DNA of 64,000 nt from Bacillota bacterium. Its GTDB lineage: Bacteria; Bacillota; Clostridia; Acetivibrionales; JAFADI01. The DNA lies in NCBI GenBank assembly GCA_023424965.1, contig JAFADI010000064.1, positions 1 to 64,000 on the forward strand, read 5' to 3'. A model generated the notes under the pieces. It was not told the DNA's origin, made no database searches, and saw only the letters and a program-made list of their open reading frames with translations. The stretch's first letter is position 1. Every line of letters starts with the position of its first letter. Shown here in pieces: positions 43,774 through 52,300 of the stretch. Both the position numbers and the translations under genes were made by a program.

Positions 43774-43813
43774 GATTCTTTATACCTCCATTTTATGAAT
43801 GGCAATAGAAGAT

Positions 43814-43987
43814 TTATTTCAAGCCCTGACGCTTGATAATACTTTTTGCCAGCAATTCGTTAATTTCTGTATGCCGGGGTATTGGTTCACTTTTTAGACC
43901 ATTTGTATATATGTCATGGTTTGTGCCTTCGCGGAGCTTCCACCAGCCGTTAGTTTCAAGCTTTTTTATCAAGTCTCTCCGCTTCAT
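43814..43987 (-). CDS. hicA: HicA family mRNA interferase toxin
   Basis: A 57-residue double-stranded-RNA-binding-fold toxin, short enough to be missed by usual gene-length cutoffs. It reads MKRRDLIKKLETNG, WWKLREGTNHDIY and SEPIPRHTEINELLAKSIIKR; the histidine in GTNHDIY is the catalytic residue of HicA. The ATG at 43987 follows GGAGG. It precedes hicB by 40 bases and is driven by the promoter at 44022. Confidence 0.85.
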   Translation of the reverse strand: MKRRDLIKKLETNGWWKLREGTNHDIYTNGLKSEPIPRHTEINELLAKSIIKRQGLK

Positions 43988-44021
43988 CTAGTATACCTCC
44001 AACATGTTGTTCTTAATAAAT

Positions 44022-44050
44022 ATTATACACATTTAATGCGCATAAAACAA
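44022..44050 (-). promoter_or_regulatory. Promoter of the hicAB operon
   Basis: On the minus strand TTGTTT (44050-44045) and TATAAT (44027-44022) are spaced by exactly 17 bases and lie about 35 bases before the hicA ATG. Confidence 0.7.
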
Positions 44051-44114
44051 TAGAGGCTTTTGTGGTAGATATTTGTTCTCACGTGATGCTTGCGAAAGAA
44101 CATTGTAGTATTCC

Positions 44115-44187
44115 GGCTTCAAGAAAAGGTGACTACAGCATACAATAAGCAGGAGAAAAGAGACCTCAACAGGGAGATCTCTTTTTC
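44115..44187 (+). repeat. Second, internally deleted copy of the gene-3'-end-plus-terminator segment
   Basis: GGCTTCAAGAAA (44115-44126) matches 43241-43252, and the adjoining AAAAGGTGACTACAGCATAC onward (44124-44154) is identical to 43298-43328, so 45 or so bases between those blocks are missing. The terminator stem is present with one mismatch (AGAGACCT/AGATCTCT, 44159-44182) and a T5 run. The two copies enclose hicAB. Confidence 0.85.
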
Positions 44188-44189
44188 GA

Positions 44190-44260
44190 GTCAGAAGCTG
44201 TTCTCTGAGGCCTTTAGGTCAGTTCGCCTATTTCCTCATCAGATGCTTCCCCGATTTTCA
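44190..44260 (-). pseudogene. Decayed immunity-gene remnant B (CdiI-like 3' end)
   Basis: On the minus strand the frame reads ASDEEIGEL, then with a frameshift LKASENSF. This matches the ASDGKIGSLILKAFEDSLWF stretch of remnant A at 45040-45120, and DNA similarity is evident across about 60 bases. The S-x-x-x-I-G-x-x-I-x-x-A pattern is typical of the end of contact-dependent-inhibition immunity proteins. No start or ribosome site remains. Confidence 0.6.
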
Positions 44261-44308
44261 GCCAAAAGCACGGTGGCATTTTGTTGTTCTGCTGCTGGCT
44301 CTGAAGTG

Positions 44309-44617
44309 CTATAAAAATATATTTTGCCTTAAAGAGTTTAAATCAACAATTTTTATTTCCTTGCCTGAAATGAGATCCAATCCTCTCGTACCCTTAACAT
44401 TGAGCAGCAAATGAATTACCTCTGAAAGCTCTTTCCACATCTCGGGACAAACATTTTTTGACGGGATTGACACAGCCAGGGAAGAATTTTCTCCCAAACC
44501 GACACTTTTTTCTATGGGGATAAACTCTAAGTATTTTATCTCCTGGATGGAGAGTTTTTGGTGCAAAGAGGTCCAGTCGATTTTTTCATTAAAGGTAAAA
44601 AGCAAATTATAAGACAT
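44309..44617 (-). CDS. Unknown protein, second gene of a two-gene cassette (possible immunity protein)
   Basis: A 102-residue protein (IDWTSLHQKLSIQEIKYLEF, EMWKELSEVIHLLLNVKGTRGLDLISGKEIK) with no recognised domain. It begins on the base following the stop of the 98-residue gene, with AAAAGGGACGG upstream of its ATG. The tight pair, its own promoter and the location in a toxin/immunity region suggest it protects against the product of its neighbour, but this is inference. Confidence 0.6.
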   Translation of the reverse strand: MSYNLLFTFNEKIDWTSLHQKLSIQEIKYLEFIPIEKSVGLGENSSLAVSIPSKNVCPEMWKELSEVIHLLLNVKGTRGLDLISGKEIKIVDLNSLRQNIFL

Positions 44618-44914
44618 TTAGACACCGTCCCTTTTAAATTGCATATGGACACCATATTTTGCCAGTCCGTATTTTATATGTTCATAGGTGCTATTTTTAA
44701 TCGTTTGTCCTCGGGTATCGAAGATCAAAATTTGTTTGCAGCCTTTCGGAAGATGCCTGCCGTACCAATCAAATCTTGATTTTGCAAACAGGATATTCAT
44801 AGGAATCACCGCATCTTCTTCCAGAGAATGATTGAAAACATGAATAGCAATATTGTCTTTTCCGTTATATAATTCCGGAGTAACATTACCCCAGGCTAAT
44901 CCTTCAAAACTCAT
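44618..44914 (-). CDS. Unknown protein, first gene of a two-gene cassette (possible detached toxin domain)
   Basis: A 98-residue protein with GAGGGGAG before its ATG. Sequence such as YNGKDNIAIHVFNHSL and KQILIFDTRGQTIKNSTYEH ends in YGVHMQFKRDG. The FDTRGQTI segment resembles C-terminal nuclease-type toxin domains of secreted polymorphic toxins in my recollection, but I cannot assign a family. It starts a transcript separate from the big toxin operon, behind a terminator and a new promoter. Confidence 0.55.
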   Translation of the reverse strand: MSFEGLAWGNVTPELYNGKDNIAIHVFNHSLEEDAVIPMNILFAKSRFDWYGRHLPKGCKQILIFDTRGQTIKNSTYEHIKYGLAKYGVHMQFKRDGV

Positions 44915-44936
44915 AAGGCTACTCCCCTCTTATAAA

Positions 44937-44964
44937 ATTTTACCATGTTTATTGAATATATCAA
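44937..44964 (-). promoter_or_regulatory. Promoter of the 98/102-residue cassette
   Basis: On the minus strand TTGATA (44964-44959) and TAAAAT (44942-44937) are 16 bases apart, about 23 bases before the ATG at 44914. Confidence 0.6.
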
Positions 44965-44972
44965 TAAAGTAC

Positions 44973-45016
44973 AAAAAAATCGCCTGACAAAAAGGAGTAG
45001 CAATTTGTCAGGCGAT
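44973..45016 (-). terminator. Strong Rho-independent terminator ending the toxin/SMI1 transcript
   Basis: The arms 44979-44991 and 45004-45016 are perfect 13-base reverse complements (ATCGCCTGACAAA) around a 12-base loop, with seven Ts following on the minus strand. It lies inside an otherwise open frame, showing that this frame is not a gene to its end. Confidence 0.9.
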
Positions 45017-45029
45017 TGCAATGAATAAC

Positions 45030-45178
45030 ATTTACCTTTTTCAACGGTTTTTTTATCGAACCAAAGGCTGTCCTCAAAAGCCTTTAAAATCAGCGATCCT
45101 ATTTTCCCATCAGATGCCGAAAGCGGTATGGTTGGAGCCGCGTCATTATTTCGGAAACCATCCTGCCGCACACCTAAT
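45030..45178 (-). pseudogene. Decayed immunity-gene remnant A (CdiI-like 3' end)
   Basis: Directly after the SMI1 stop the minus strand encodes RLGVRQDGFRNNDAAPTIPL followed by SASDGKIGSLILKAFEDSLW and FDKKTVEKG. This looks like the last 40-60 residues of a CdiI-type immunity protein without its front part, and it runs into a terminator. A similar remnant occurs at 44190. Confidence 0.6.
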
Positions 45179-45694
45179 CTAATACCATCTCCAATACTTT
45201 GCCCCCTGGGCGACAATCAGTCTGTCCAGCCATTTCTTGAAGCCACCTTTAATGTAATCCCAATCATTGGTTTGATAGCCTTCGTCGCCGTCAATCAAAT
45301 AATTGGCATCTCCGTTTTTATATTTTTCCAAATCAATTAAAACCACATCTCCGTCTCCAAGCCATTTTGCAATGATTATCCATGAATCCATTAATTGATA
45401 GCCCCTTTTGAGATGTTTTTGCGTCTCATCCCAAATATTTTCTGTTTTCAGCATGTTGCATCCCCACTGTCCATAAGCGAGATCTTTGAACAAAGTTGCA
45501 CCGTTGGATATTTTCAGAAAGTTCTTGTAGTCCTCAGGCAGCAGGTGACCGGTTTGGTTCTCCAGATTGATGATGTCGCCTTCGGCTGCCGGATTATTCC
45601 ATTCAAAGCCTACCGATGAAACAAAGCCGCCTTCATTTTGTATCTCCAGCTTGTTGTCATTCAGTCTTTTAATCAAGGAGCTTATGCAATCCAT
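45179..45694 (-). CDS. SUKH/SMI1-KNR4 superfamily immunity protein
   Basis: A 171-residue protein with the SMI1/KNR4 pattern: LENQTGHLLPEDYKNFLKISNGATLFKD, then WIIIAKWLGDGDVVLIDLEKY and TNDWDYIKGGFKKWLDRLI. SUKH proteins are the commonest immunity proteins against nuclease toxins of polymorphic toxin systems. It lies 58 bases after the HNH-toxin gene on the same strand. ATG 45694 follows GGAGG at ten bases; upstream ATG codons are closer than is usual. It should bind the HNH tip in the cytoplasm of producing or sister cells. Confidence 0.88.
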   Translation of the reverse strand: MDCISSLIKRLNDNKLEIQNEGGFVSSVGFEWNNPAAEGDIINLENQTGHLLPEDYKNFLKISNGATLFKDLAYGQWGCNMLKTENIWDETQKHLKRGYQLMDSWIIIAKWLGDGDVVLIDLEKYKNGDANYLIDGDEGYQTNDWDYIKGGFKKWLDRLIVAQGAKYWRWY

Positions 45695-45752
45695 GTTCAA
45701 CATTCCTCCAAACTTTTGAGCCTTTAAGAATAATCTGGAATTCACTTCTTTA

Positions 45753-48700
45753 TTAATAATTTAACCAAAATGAATTAAATTCAGTTTGATGCGTATCCCT
45801 TATGACAGGAACCAGATTTTCAAATGAATTATTTCCACCGTATTCGCGAGGTTTTATATGATGAATATCATACATGTCCCATCCGCCTTCCGGAGTTTGA
45901 TATCCCCTGTCATACCACTCTTTTATATACTCTCCTCTTGTCTGACTATTCCATTCAACTCGCTGTTCTTTGGGAACCTTTTGCAAGTTACCCTCCGGGA
46001 AATCAATATTCCTTCCTGTTCTCGGATCAACTACCTGTGGGTATGCTTTTCCTGCTTTATTTACCGGAAGTCCTGTACCGAAATCTCTCGGGCAGGTATT
46101 GTGGACGACCACCTGCTGCCCGGATACGCAGTATGTATGATAATCCTCAACCTCGAAGTTGTATACCTTTATAGGTTCCTCTAATTCTACAACCTCAGTC
46201 GCTTTTACTTCTACTACCTCATTATTATATCGCACCAGTTCATCCCCGGCAACAATAGCTCCCGCCGCTATCCAGCCTTTGCCTTTAGAGAGGAAGGAAT
46301 GGGATGGCGTGACTTTAATGACCGTATCCCCGACGGAAAGATTGATAAGCTTTCGGGTTTCATTCACAAAAACTTCTTGAACCTTTTTGATTCCTTTTTC
46401 CGAATTAAATGCGCTATAGGAATAAACCTCGTCTCCCGGCTGGATATCTTTAATCCTCTTCAGCCCTTGACTTGAATAAACCAGAGTGTCTTCCGTGAAG
46501 CATAAATCTTCCAGGCCTTTTAGACGCTGGGCCAGGCCTTTTAGTCCCGATAATGCCCCAAAGGACACCAGGCCTATGATGGCGTCTGTGATAAGGGCAC
46601 CGGCAGCCGCATCATTCCCGTTTATGTAATAGTCGTATAATTGCATCATAAGTGAAACCAGTTGGAATATTGCAAGGGCAAGGAATGCAACAGCAATCAG
46701 TCCTCCTATGCCTGTCAAGCCTGTGCATGCCAACAGCATTGCTGCTTCGACGATATCGGCGATGGCAAGGGCCAGATTGGCAATTGATGCCAGAGCCACG
46801 ACCGCCTCCGTTGAGCCTCCGGCAATTCCGCCGCTTATCATGTATCCTGCGGCGCCGGTCTCAGGGTCCAGTACGATATATCCCACGCCATTCCACTGGC
46901 CTAATGTCATGTTGTTCTTGGGTATTGTAACTATCCTACCTCCATTGACGGCATTGCGGATATCGGTTTTAACGGCTTCCGATACCTGCAACTGCTGCAT
47001 AACCTGCCCGATGTTTTTCTTTGTGACGGTATAGATAGGTATTCCCGCTGCATTTGCTTCTTCTAAAACTTTAATTGTAGATACCGATTGCACCCCGAGA
47101 ATTTCTTCATAGATGCCATGCTCCATGGCAGAGCCTATGACACCTGATGAAATCATATAGGCTTTTTCAGAGGAAGTATCACTGTTTCTTGATACCACTG
47201 AACGGACATCCCTGTCCACATCAATATAAAGGCTGCCTTCGCTCAGCTCCACAGGCGACATAAACATATAACTGACCCTGGCATTGTATCCTGTCATGGC
47301 CTCACTTATAAATCTTCCTGTGTTAACCTTATACTGCTCCTTAATGAGCCTGTCTGCGATGTCAAGCTGCATAAAATAAGCTTTTGCCACACCATGAAGA
47401 ATTTCTCCCATTCCTTCATCAGAATAAATATTATTTTCTGAAAGAGTTGGCTGAAGGTTTCTTATTCTCTCGGCTATTTCAGTTAAATCAACAGTGGAGA
47501 TGCTTTGATAATCCAAGCCCACACAGTAAAAAGAACCCACCGTCACCGGATTTTCTATTGTTTCCGCCTGCTGCCCGGCGGATTTGAAGCTCATTGTAAA
47601 TTGCTGCCGGTATCCCAGGTTTACGGCTTTTCCCTCAGCCTCTACCTTGCCGTCAATCTTCAATTGCGGCTTCATTTGCACCAAATAGGCAGGAACATTG
47701 AAAATACCGCCGTATTGATTTATGATTGCTGCGTCTTCCTCTGATGCCGGGGTCCAGGATAAGGTGATTTTCTTACCGTATAAATCACTTGAATTCTTTA
47801 CGATTGAGAAATCCTTTTCACCATAGAAATTTAGATTGAAAGGATCGGCCCCCCTTATGGAAAAACCTATAAAATCTTTTATATCCTCCGGCAAGCTGGA
47901 ATATTCTTTCAATACCGCAACAGTTTTATAAGGGAGTGTCAACGGGAGCAGCCCAAGGTGCTCCGGCACAACTGCCATACCGCCCAAAACGGTCTCTGGC
48001 TTAGCCTTTTCAAGATTATTCTCTTTAATGTACGTTTCAAGTTTATCTACTGCTAAAGACAGCTCATTTTTTACAGCTTCAACATCAACATTTGTAACTG
48101 AAAGCTTGTCCTCTGAAAGGGTACCCGCATTTTTCACCGTGTCGGCAATGGCATTAAAATCCGTTCCGGTAATTGCTTTAAGATCAAGACCCTGCTGTTT
48201 GTGTATCTGCTTGAAACTTGGGTCCAGGGGCACCCAGGTTTTTTTGCCTTGCATATTTCCTGTGCCGCGATAATCCTCATATGGAACATAAGCTTCTACC
48301 CATACATGTTCAAAACGTGCTGCTGAAATCTGTCCTCCATTTACGATTGAGACGACAGGAATTCCGCCCGAGCCCAGGGTCCTCACCGCTGCTTCCGAAG
48401 TATCCGCATTTACCCAGCTTTTAACTTTATCAATAGGAATTTCTACTGTTCCGTATACATACCTGGCAGGAATATTTTTTGCTCTGAGTAAGGCTATTAG
48501 CAAAGACGCCTGGTCTGCATCGTTGCCGCTTTCTTCTCTTAAAGTTCCCGCAGCGCCTTTCCTTGAGCCGTAATACGGCTCAAATTTTATGGTGTTCCTG
48601 ACATGCTCAAAAACTTCCACCGGGTTATCGGAAAGAAGATAGGCTAAAGATTCAATCTCATCTGAAATTCTGGTCTCATCGGTTTCTGCCAAGTCTTCCT

Positions 48701-49379
48701 CTGTCGGTGATTGGGAAAGGCTTGATGCTGACGCTCCAGCCGTACTTTCCATGTATGCCGCGGTTGTCCCTCCGCCGGTTGCAGGCGCTGGAGGCTGTAT
48801 GTTTACGTTACTGTGGGGCAGTGCGCCCAGTGGCTGCTGGGGCTGTTCGGGCATAAGGATTTTTTCCAGTTCACCGATTTTATCTTTCAGTACCTTTGCT
48901 TCACCTTGATTTAAAGTCTTTGCCATGTCCGGCAGCTCATCCAGGCTCTGTACCATGGCCTCAAGGCTGTTAAGCTTGCTCTCAAGGTCTGCTTTGAATT
49001 TTTGCTGCCGCTCCTGTGCTGCCTTTGCGTTCAGGCTTTTCAAAGTTTGCTCATTCCTTGAAAATTCCTCGGTAATGTCTTTTCGCAGGGCTTTTATACT
49101 TTTAACCATGTTTTTGGCATCCGTTTTCAACCCGTTTAAATCTTCCGATTCGGAATGGGCCTTGAACTTTTCATGCCACTGTAGAAGCTCATGGGAAAGG
49201 CTTCCAAGCTTCGTTTGGGGCATTGGCTTTTTATAATCTGTATCCACTGTCTTTTGAGACAGTGAGATTTTTTCTATTTGACTGGCCGCTGCTATTTGCT
49301 GCGCCGGGAGTGCAAAGGTAACGATAAACGCCACCAGTACCACGGACGCAATATATTTTATCGCTCTCGTATGAATCAT
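45753..49379 (-). CDS. Exported polymorphic toxin: transglutaminase fold, hydrophobic block, Hint domain, HNH nuclease tip
   Basis: A 1208-residue protein. Residues 1-31 are a signal peptide (VVLVAFIVTFALPA). Residues 60-180 are helical and charged. Residues 254-390 form a transglutaminase-like fold with the histidine (FEHVWVEAY, 358) and aspartate (PLDPSFK, 386) but the nucleophile position reads GNDADQAS with Asp 287 in place of Cys. Residues about 860-955 are strongly hydrophobic. Residues 960-1094 are a Hint self-processing domain (CFTEDTLVYSSQGLKRIKDI ... TPSHSF ... VVVHN) and the last 113 residues are an HNH endonuclease with the motif YDIHHIKPREYGGNNSFENL. Hint cleavage would release the nuclease. 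It follows the VWA protein by 15 bases and is followed by the SMI1 immunity gene. Confidence 0.88.
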   Translation of the reverse strand: MIHTRAIKYIASVVLVAFIVTFALPAQQIAAASQIEKISLSQKTVDTDYKKPMPQTKLGSLSHELLQWHEKFKAHSESEDLNGLKTDAKNMVKSIKALRKDITEEFSRNEQTLKSLNAKAAQERQQKFKADLESKLNSLEAMVQSLDELPDMAKTLNQGEAKVLKDKIGELEKILMPEQPQQPLGALPHSNVNIQPPAPATGGGTTAAYMESTAGASASSLSQSPTEEDLAETDETRISDEIESLAYLLSDNPVEVFEHVRNTIKFEPYYGSRKGAAGTLREESGNDADQASLLIALLRAKNIPARYVYGTVEIPIDKVKSWVNADTSEAAVRTLGSGGIPVVSIVNGGQISAARFEHVWVEAYVPYEDYRGTGNMQGKKTWVPLDPSFKQIHKQQGLDLKAITGTDFNAIADTVKNAGTLSEDKLSVTNVDVEAVKNELSLAVDKLETYIKENNLEKAKPETVLGGMAVVPEHLGLLPLTLPYKTVAVLKEYSSLPEDIKDFIGFSIRGADPFNLNFYGEKDFSIVKNSSDLYGKKITLSWTPASEEDAAIINQYGGIFNVPAYLVQMKPQLKIDGKVEAEGKAVNLGYRQQFTMSFKSAGQQAETIENPVTVGSFYCVGLDYQSISTVDLTEIAERIRNLQPTLSENNIYSDEGMGEILHGVAKAYFMQLDIADRLIKEQYKVNTGRFISEAMTGYNARVSYMFMSPVELSEGSLYIDVDRDVRSVVSRNSDTSSEKAYMISSGVIGSAMEHGIYEEILGVQSVSTIKVLEEANAAGIPIYTVTKKNIGQVMQQLQVSEAVKTDIRNAVNGGRIVTIPKNNMTLGQWNGVGYIVLDPETGAAGYMISGGIAGGSTEAVVALASIANLALAIADIVEAAMLLACTGLTGIGGLIAVAFLALAIFQLVSLMMQLYDYYINGNDAAAGALITDAIIGLVSFGALSGLKGLAQRLKGLEDLCFTEDTLVYSSQGLKRIKDIQPGDEVYSYSAFNSEKGIKKVQEVFVNETRKLINLSVGDTVIKVTPSHSFLSKGKGWIAAGAIVAGDELVRYNNEVVEVKATEVVELEEPIKVYNFEVEDYHTYCVSGQQVVVHNTCPRDFGTGLPVNKAGKAYPQVVDPRTGRNIDFPEGNLQKVPKEQRVEWNSQTRGEYIKEWYDRGYQTPEGGWDMYDIHHIKPREYGGNNSFENLVPVIRDTHQTEFNSFWLNY

Positions 49380-49394
49380 GTCGAATCCCCCTCA

Positions 49395-52300
49395 TTATTT
49401 GATTAACGATATGTCCAGCAAATCCATGACACTTTGTGAGGAAGCAGTATCAAAGCTGGTGCAGTTTACAATGATTTTCTTTGCGATAATTTTCCCCACC
49501 AGTTTGAACGTGTTGGTATTAATCTGTACCGTTCCATTGGGTGCATAAATGATTCCCTTCAAATCAACACTTGTTGCACTAATCGAAATATCTCCGTTTG
49601 CCGAGCAGATGACAATTCCTTTTTCTGCAGAGCTGTTCATTTTGTTGAGGTTAAAGGAAATATTCCTATCGGCCACAATATATCCTTTGCTGATGAAGCT
49701 TGTACCGTTTACCTGGATGTTTCCGCTGCTGATCTCAGATTTTAAAAATTCGATTCCGTGCCCATAGTCCGTAACCGTCAGGCTCTTATCCCTTATATTT
49801 CCGTCCACGGAGGCAATCTGTTTTATTTCCTTTACCACATCCGGCATTTCTATGAGGGCAGCGCCTGTTTTCCTTTCACCGATGTTAATTGTCTGGCCCC
49901 AGGTATCGATTTTCCCATGACTGGAGCATACTCCGCTGATGGTCAGCCGGGTGCCCGAGAATTCAAAGGCTTTATTGGTGTGTACGTCCCCGGTGATGTT
50001 TCCCTGGTTCAGATACATGCGGAGAGCCTCGTCTTTGCTTCCGGAGAACAGGGTATACTTAAAGGCTTCGCTGAGTAATATGTCCGGCTTTTGGACTGTA
50101 AAATAGCCGCTTCCCAGGGCTGCTTCCTTTCCGTCCGGCAGCAGGGCGTCAAGGACAACCATATAGGTCCCCGTGCTCAATGCCTCATGTGTCCAGGTCT
50201 TTTCCGCCGTATAGCTTGCCGAGACCTTAATGTCCGCCCTGTCGCTTATCGTTCCCAGGATTTCTCCGGTATTGGGGTCCGCTATCCGGATTCTTGGCGC
50301 AATGCCGTTTAAATCCACATTGCCGGTATTGCTTACCGTATACCTGAAGCCCACGGCATCCCCGGGGTATATCTTTTTCTGCAATACCTCCAGGCTGCCG
50401 GATACCCCGATAATTCCTCCTGTTTCAGAGCCGGAGGTTATTTCAAAGATGGTTTTGCTTTGTGCAGACCCGGCGTCCTTGCCGTATACCTCCATGGTTA
50501 CCGTGTACCGGCCGGGGAGATTTTTGGCTGTATTCCATGCATTTTTCAATTCTTTGTTTGTTCCGGGAAGCAATTCCGGAAGTGAGTTATATACAACACC
50601 GGTCACGGTGTCCAGTTCATCGGTGATTACCGTTTTTACGCTCAAATCCCTTTCGATGCTGTTGCTGCTGCTGTTTGTGACGACCTGGCTGATATGTACC
50701 TCCTGATCCGCTGTATACTGCTGCTTATCCACTGTTACCGTGCAGGAGAGGGATGAATCGGTTCTAATATCAAAGCCGGCTTCCGAAACGGAGATGACTT
50801 TGTCACCTTCGCTCCAGGTAACTTTTGCCCTATATGTACCTGCCATGGTACTGCCGGTATTCCAGAGGTAATCCATGGTTTTGCTTTCGCCGGGATTCCA
50901 GGTACCGGATACATTTTCCCTTACGGTTTCTACGACATGGCCGTCAGCATCTGTAATATCCACCCTTCCGATCAGCGCAGACGCATAGCTTGTGAGGTTC
51001 TTCACCGTGTTGGTGATGCCTACATTTTCATTGGCAGAATAGCCGGGCTTATCCGTTGTAACTTTTGAATCCAGCATGTACCTGTTTACCGGTATCTTCA
51101 ATTCCGGAAGCTCAACGGTAACGGCGGTATCATTTCTGTCCTGATAGGTCAATTTCGTATTTTGGGTAAGAAGCACGGTTGTGTCGGAAGCAAGATTTGT
51201 CCCTTCATACTTTATCTCGAACAGCTTCTCCTGACCCATGACAAGCCTGTCCAGCGTCCAACGGAGAGTCTTGCTGCCGTCGGCATTGTTTGTAATACTT
51301 GCCGGTGCCGGTACGATCTTTGCGGCATCAACGGCCATTCCATTCACCGGGACCGTTGATTCCAGCACCACATTTTTACCTGCGGTATCGAATATTTCTC
51401 CTGCAAGCTCTGTCATCATCGCATTTAATTCTTGAGGTGTAGGACTGAATTTATAGGTGCCTCCGGTTTTGTTTGCAATATCCTGCATGAATGTTCCATT
51501 GACTCCATTTCCCAGGCCAAGAGTGAAAATCTTGATTTCCTTTTGTATGGCTGTTGTTACCTTCGTATAAACAGCACTCTGGCTATTCGGCTGGCCGTCG
51601 GATAAAAGCATAAATACCTTCTGCCTATCCTTTCCCACATCGGCAACGATGTCAAAGCCCTTCTGCAACCCTAAATCCATTGCGGTACCGCCATTATCAA
51701 AAGGCATGTTTGTTATGGATTGCTTTATCAGGGTTTTATCCGATGTCAGGCTTATCTGGGTCCATGCGGAAGAGCCAAAGCCGACAACAGCGCACCTGTC
51801 TTCCGGCTGAATCATATCGGCGATTATTTTAGCCGCTTCTTTTGTCTTGGTCCAGGGCGTTCCGGACATGCTTCCTGAACTGTCCAGAATTAATACAAGA
51901 TCAATCGGAATCCTTTGAGGACCTTCCGGTGTACCTTCTCCAATCAGCCTGAATTGGGCTGTTACAGAATCTGTTCCAGGATATAGAACAGCCTTGTCCA
52001 GGCTCTGCGTCGCATCAATTCTTGTCGGAGGAGGGGGAGGAAGTACTTTGAATAGGGTTTCACCCTCCAAAATTATATTTTCGCCGTCAAAAGCCTGTAC
52101 TTTGATTGAATAATCCCTGATTGAAGAGACCTCCGGCGTAAAAGAGCCGAATTTAAGTATATTTACCGGCTGGTCGGCTTTGGATGACATGACGGCGGTT
52201 TCTTTTTTGATTTCCGATGAGCCATCCGAGATGGAAAGCCTTAGTTCAAGTGATTTGTCAATGTTTGACTCTGTAACAACAGTCGCTTCCGTGCTTACCT

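Noticed and set aside
44090..44314. A 74-codon plus-strand frame across the duplicated segment
   Set aside because: It reads through the duplicated terminator and remnant immunity sequence and has no ribosome site.
44911..45216. A 101-codon minus-strand frame taken as one gene
   Set aside because: It overlaps the SMI1 3' end and runs through a 13-base-stem terminator with a T7 run, so only its middle part is a remnant of an immunity gene.
48215..48620. An active protein-crosslinking transglutaminase
   Set aside because: The nucleophile cysteine is replaced by aspartate in the GNDADQAS loop, so catalytic crosslinking cannot be claimed.
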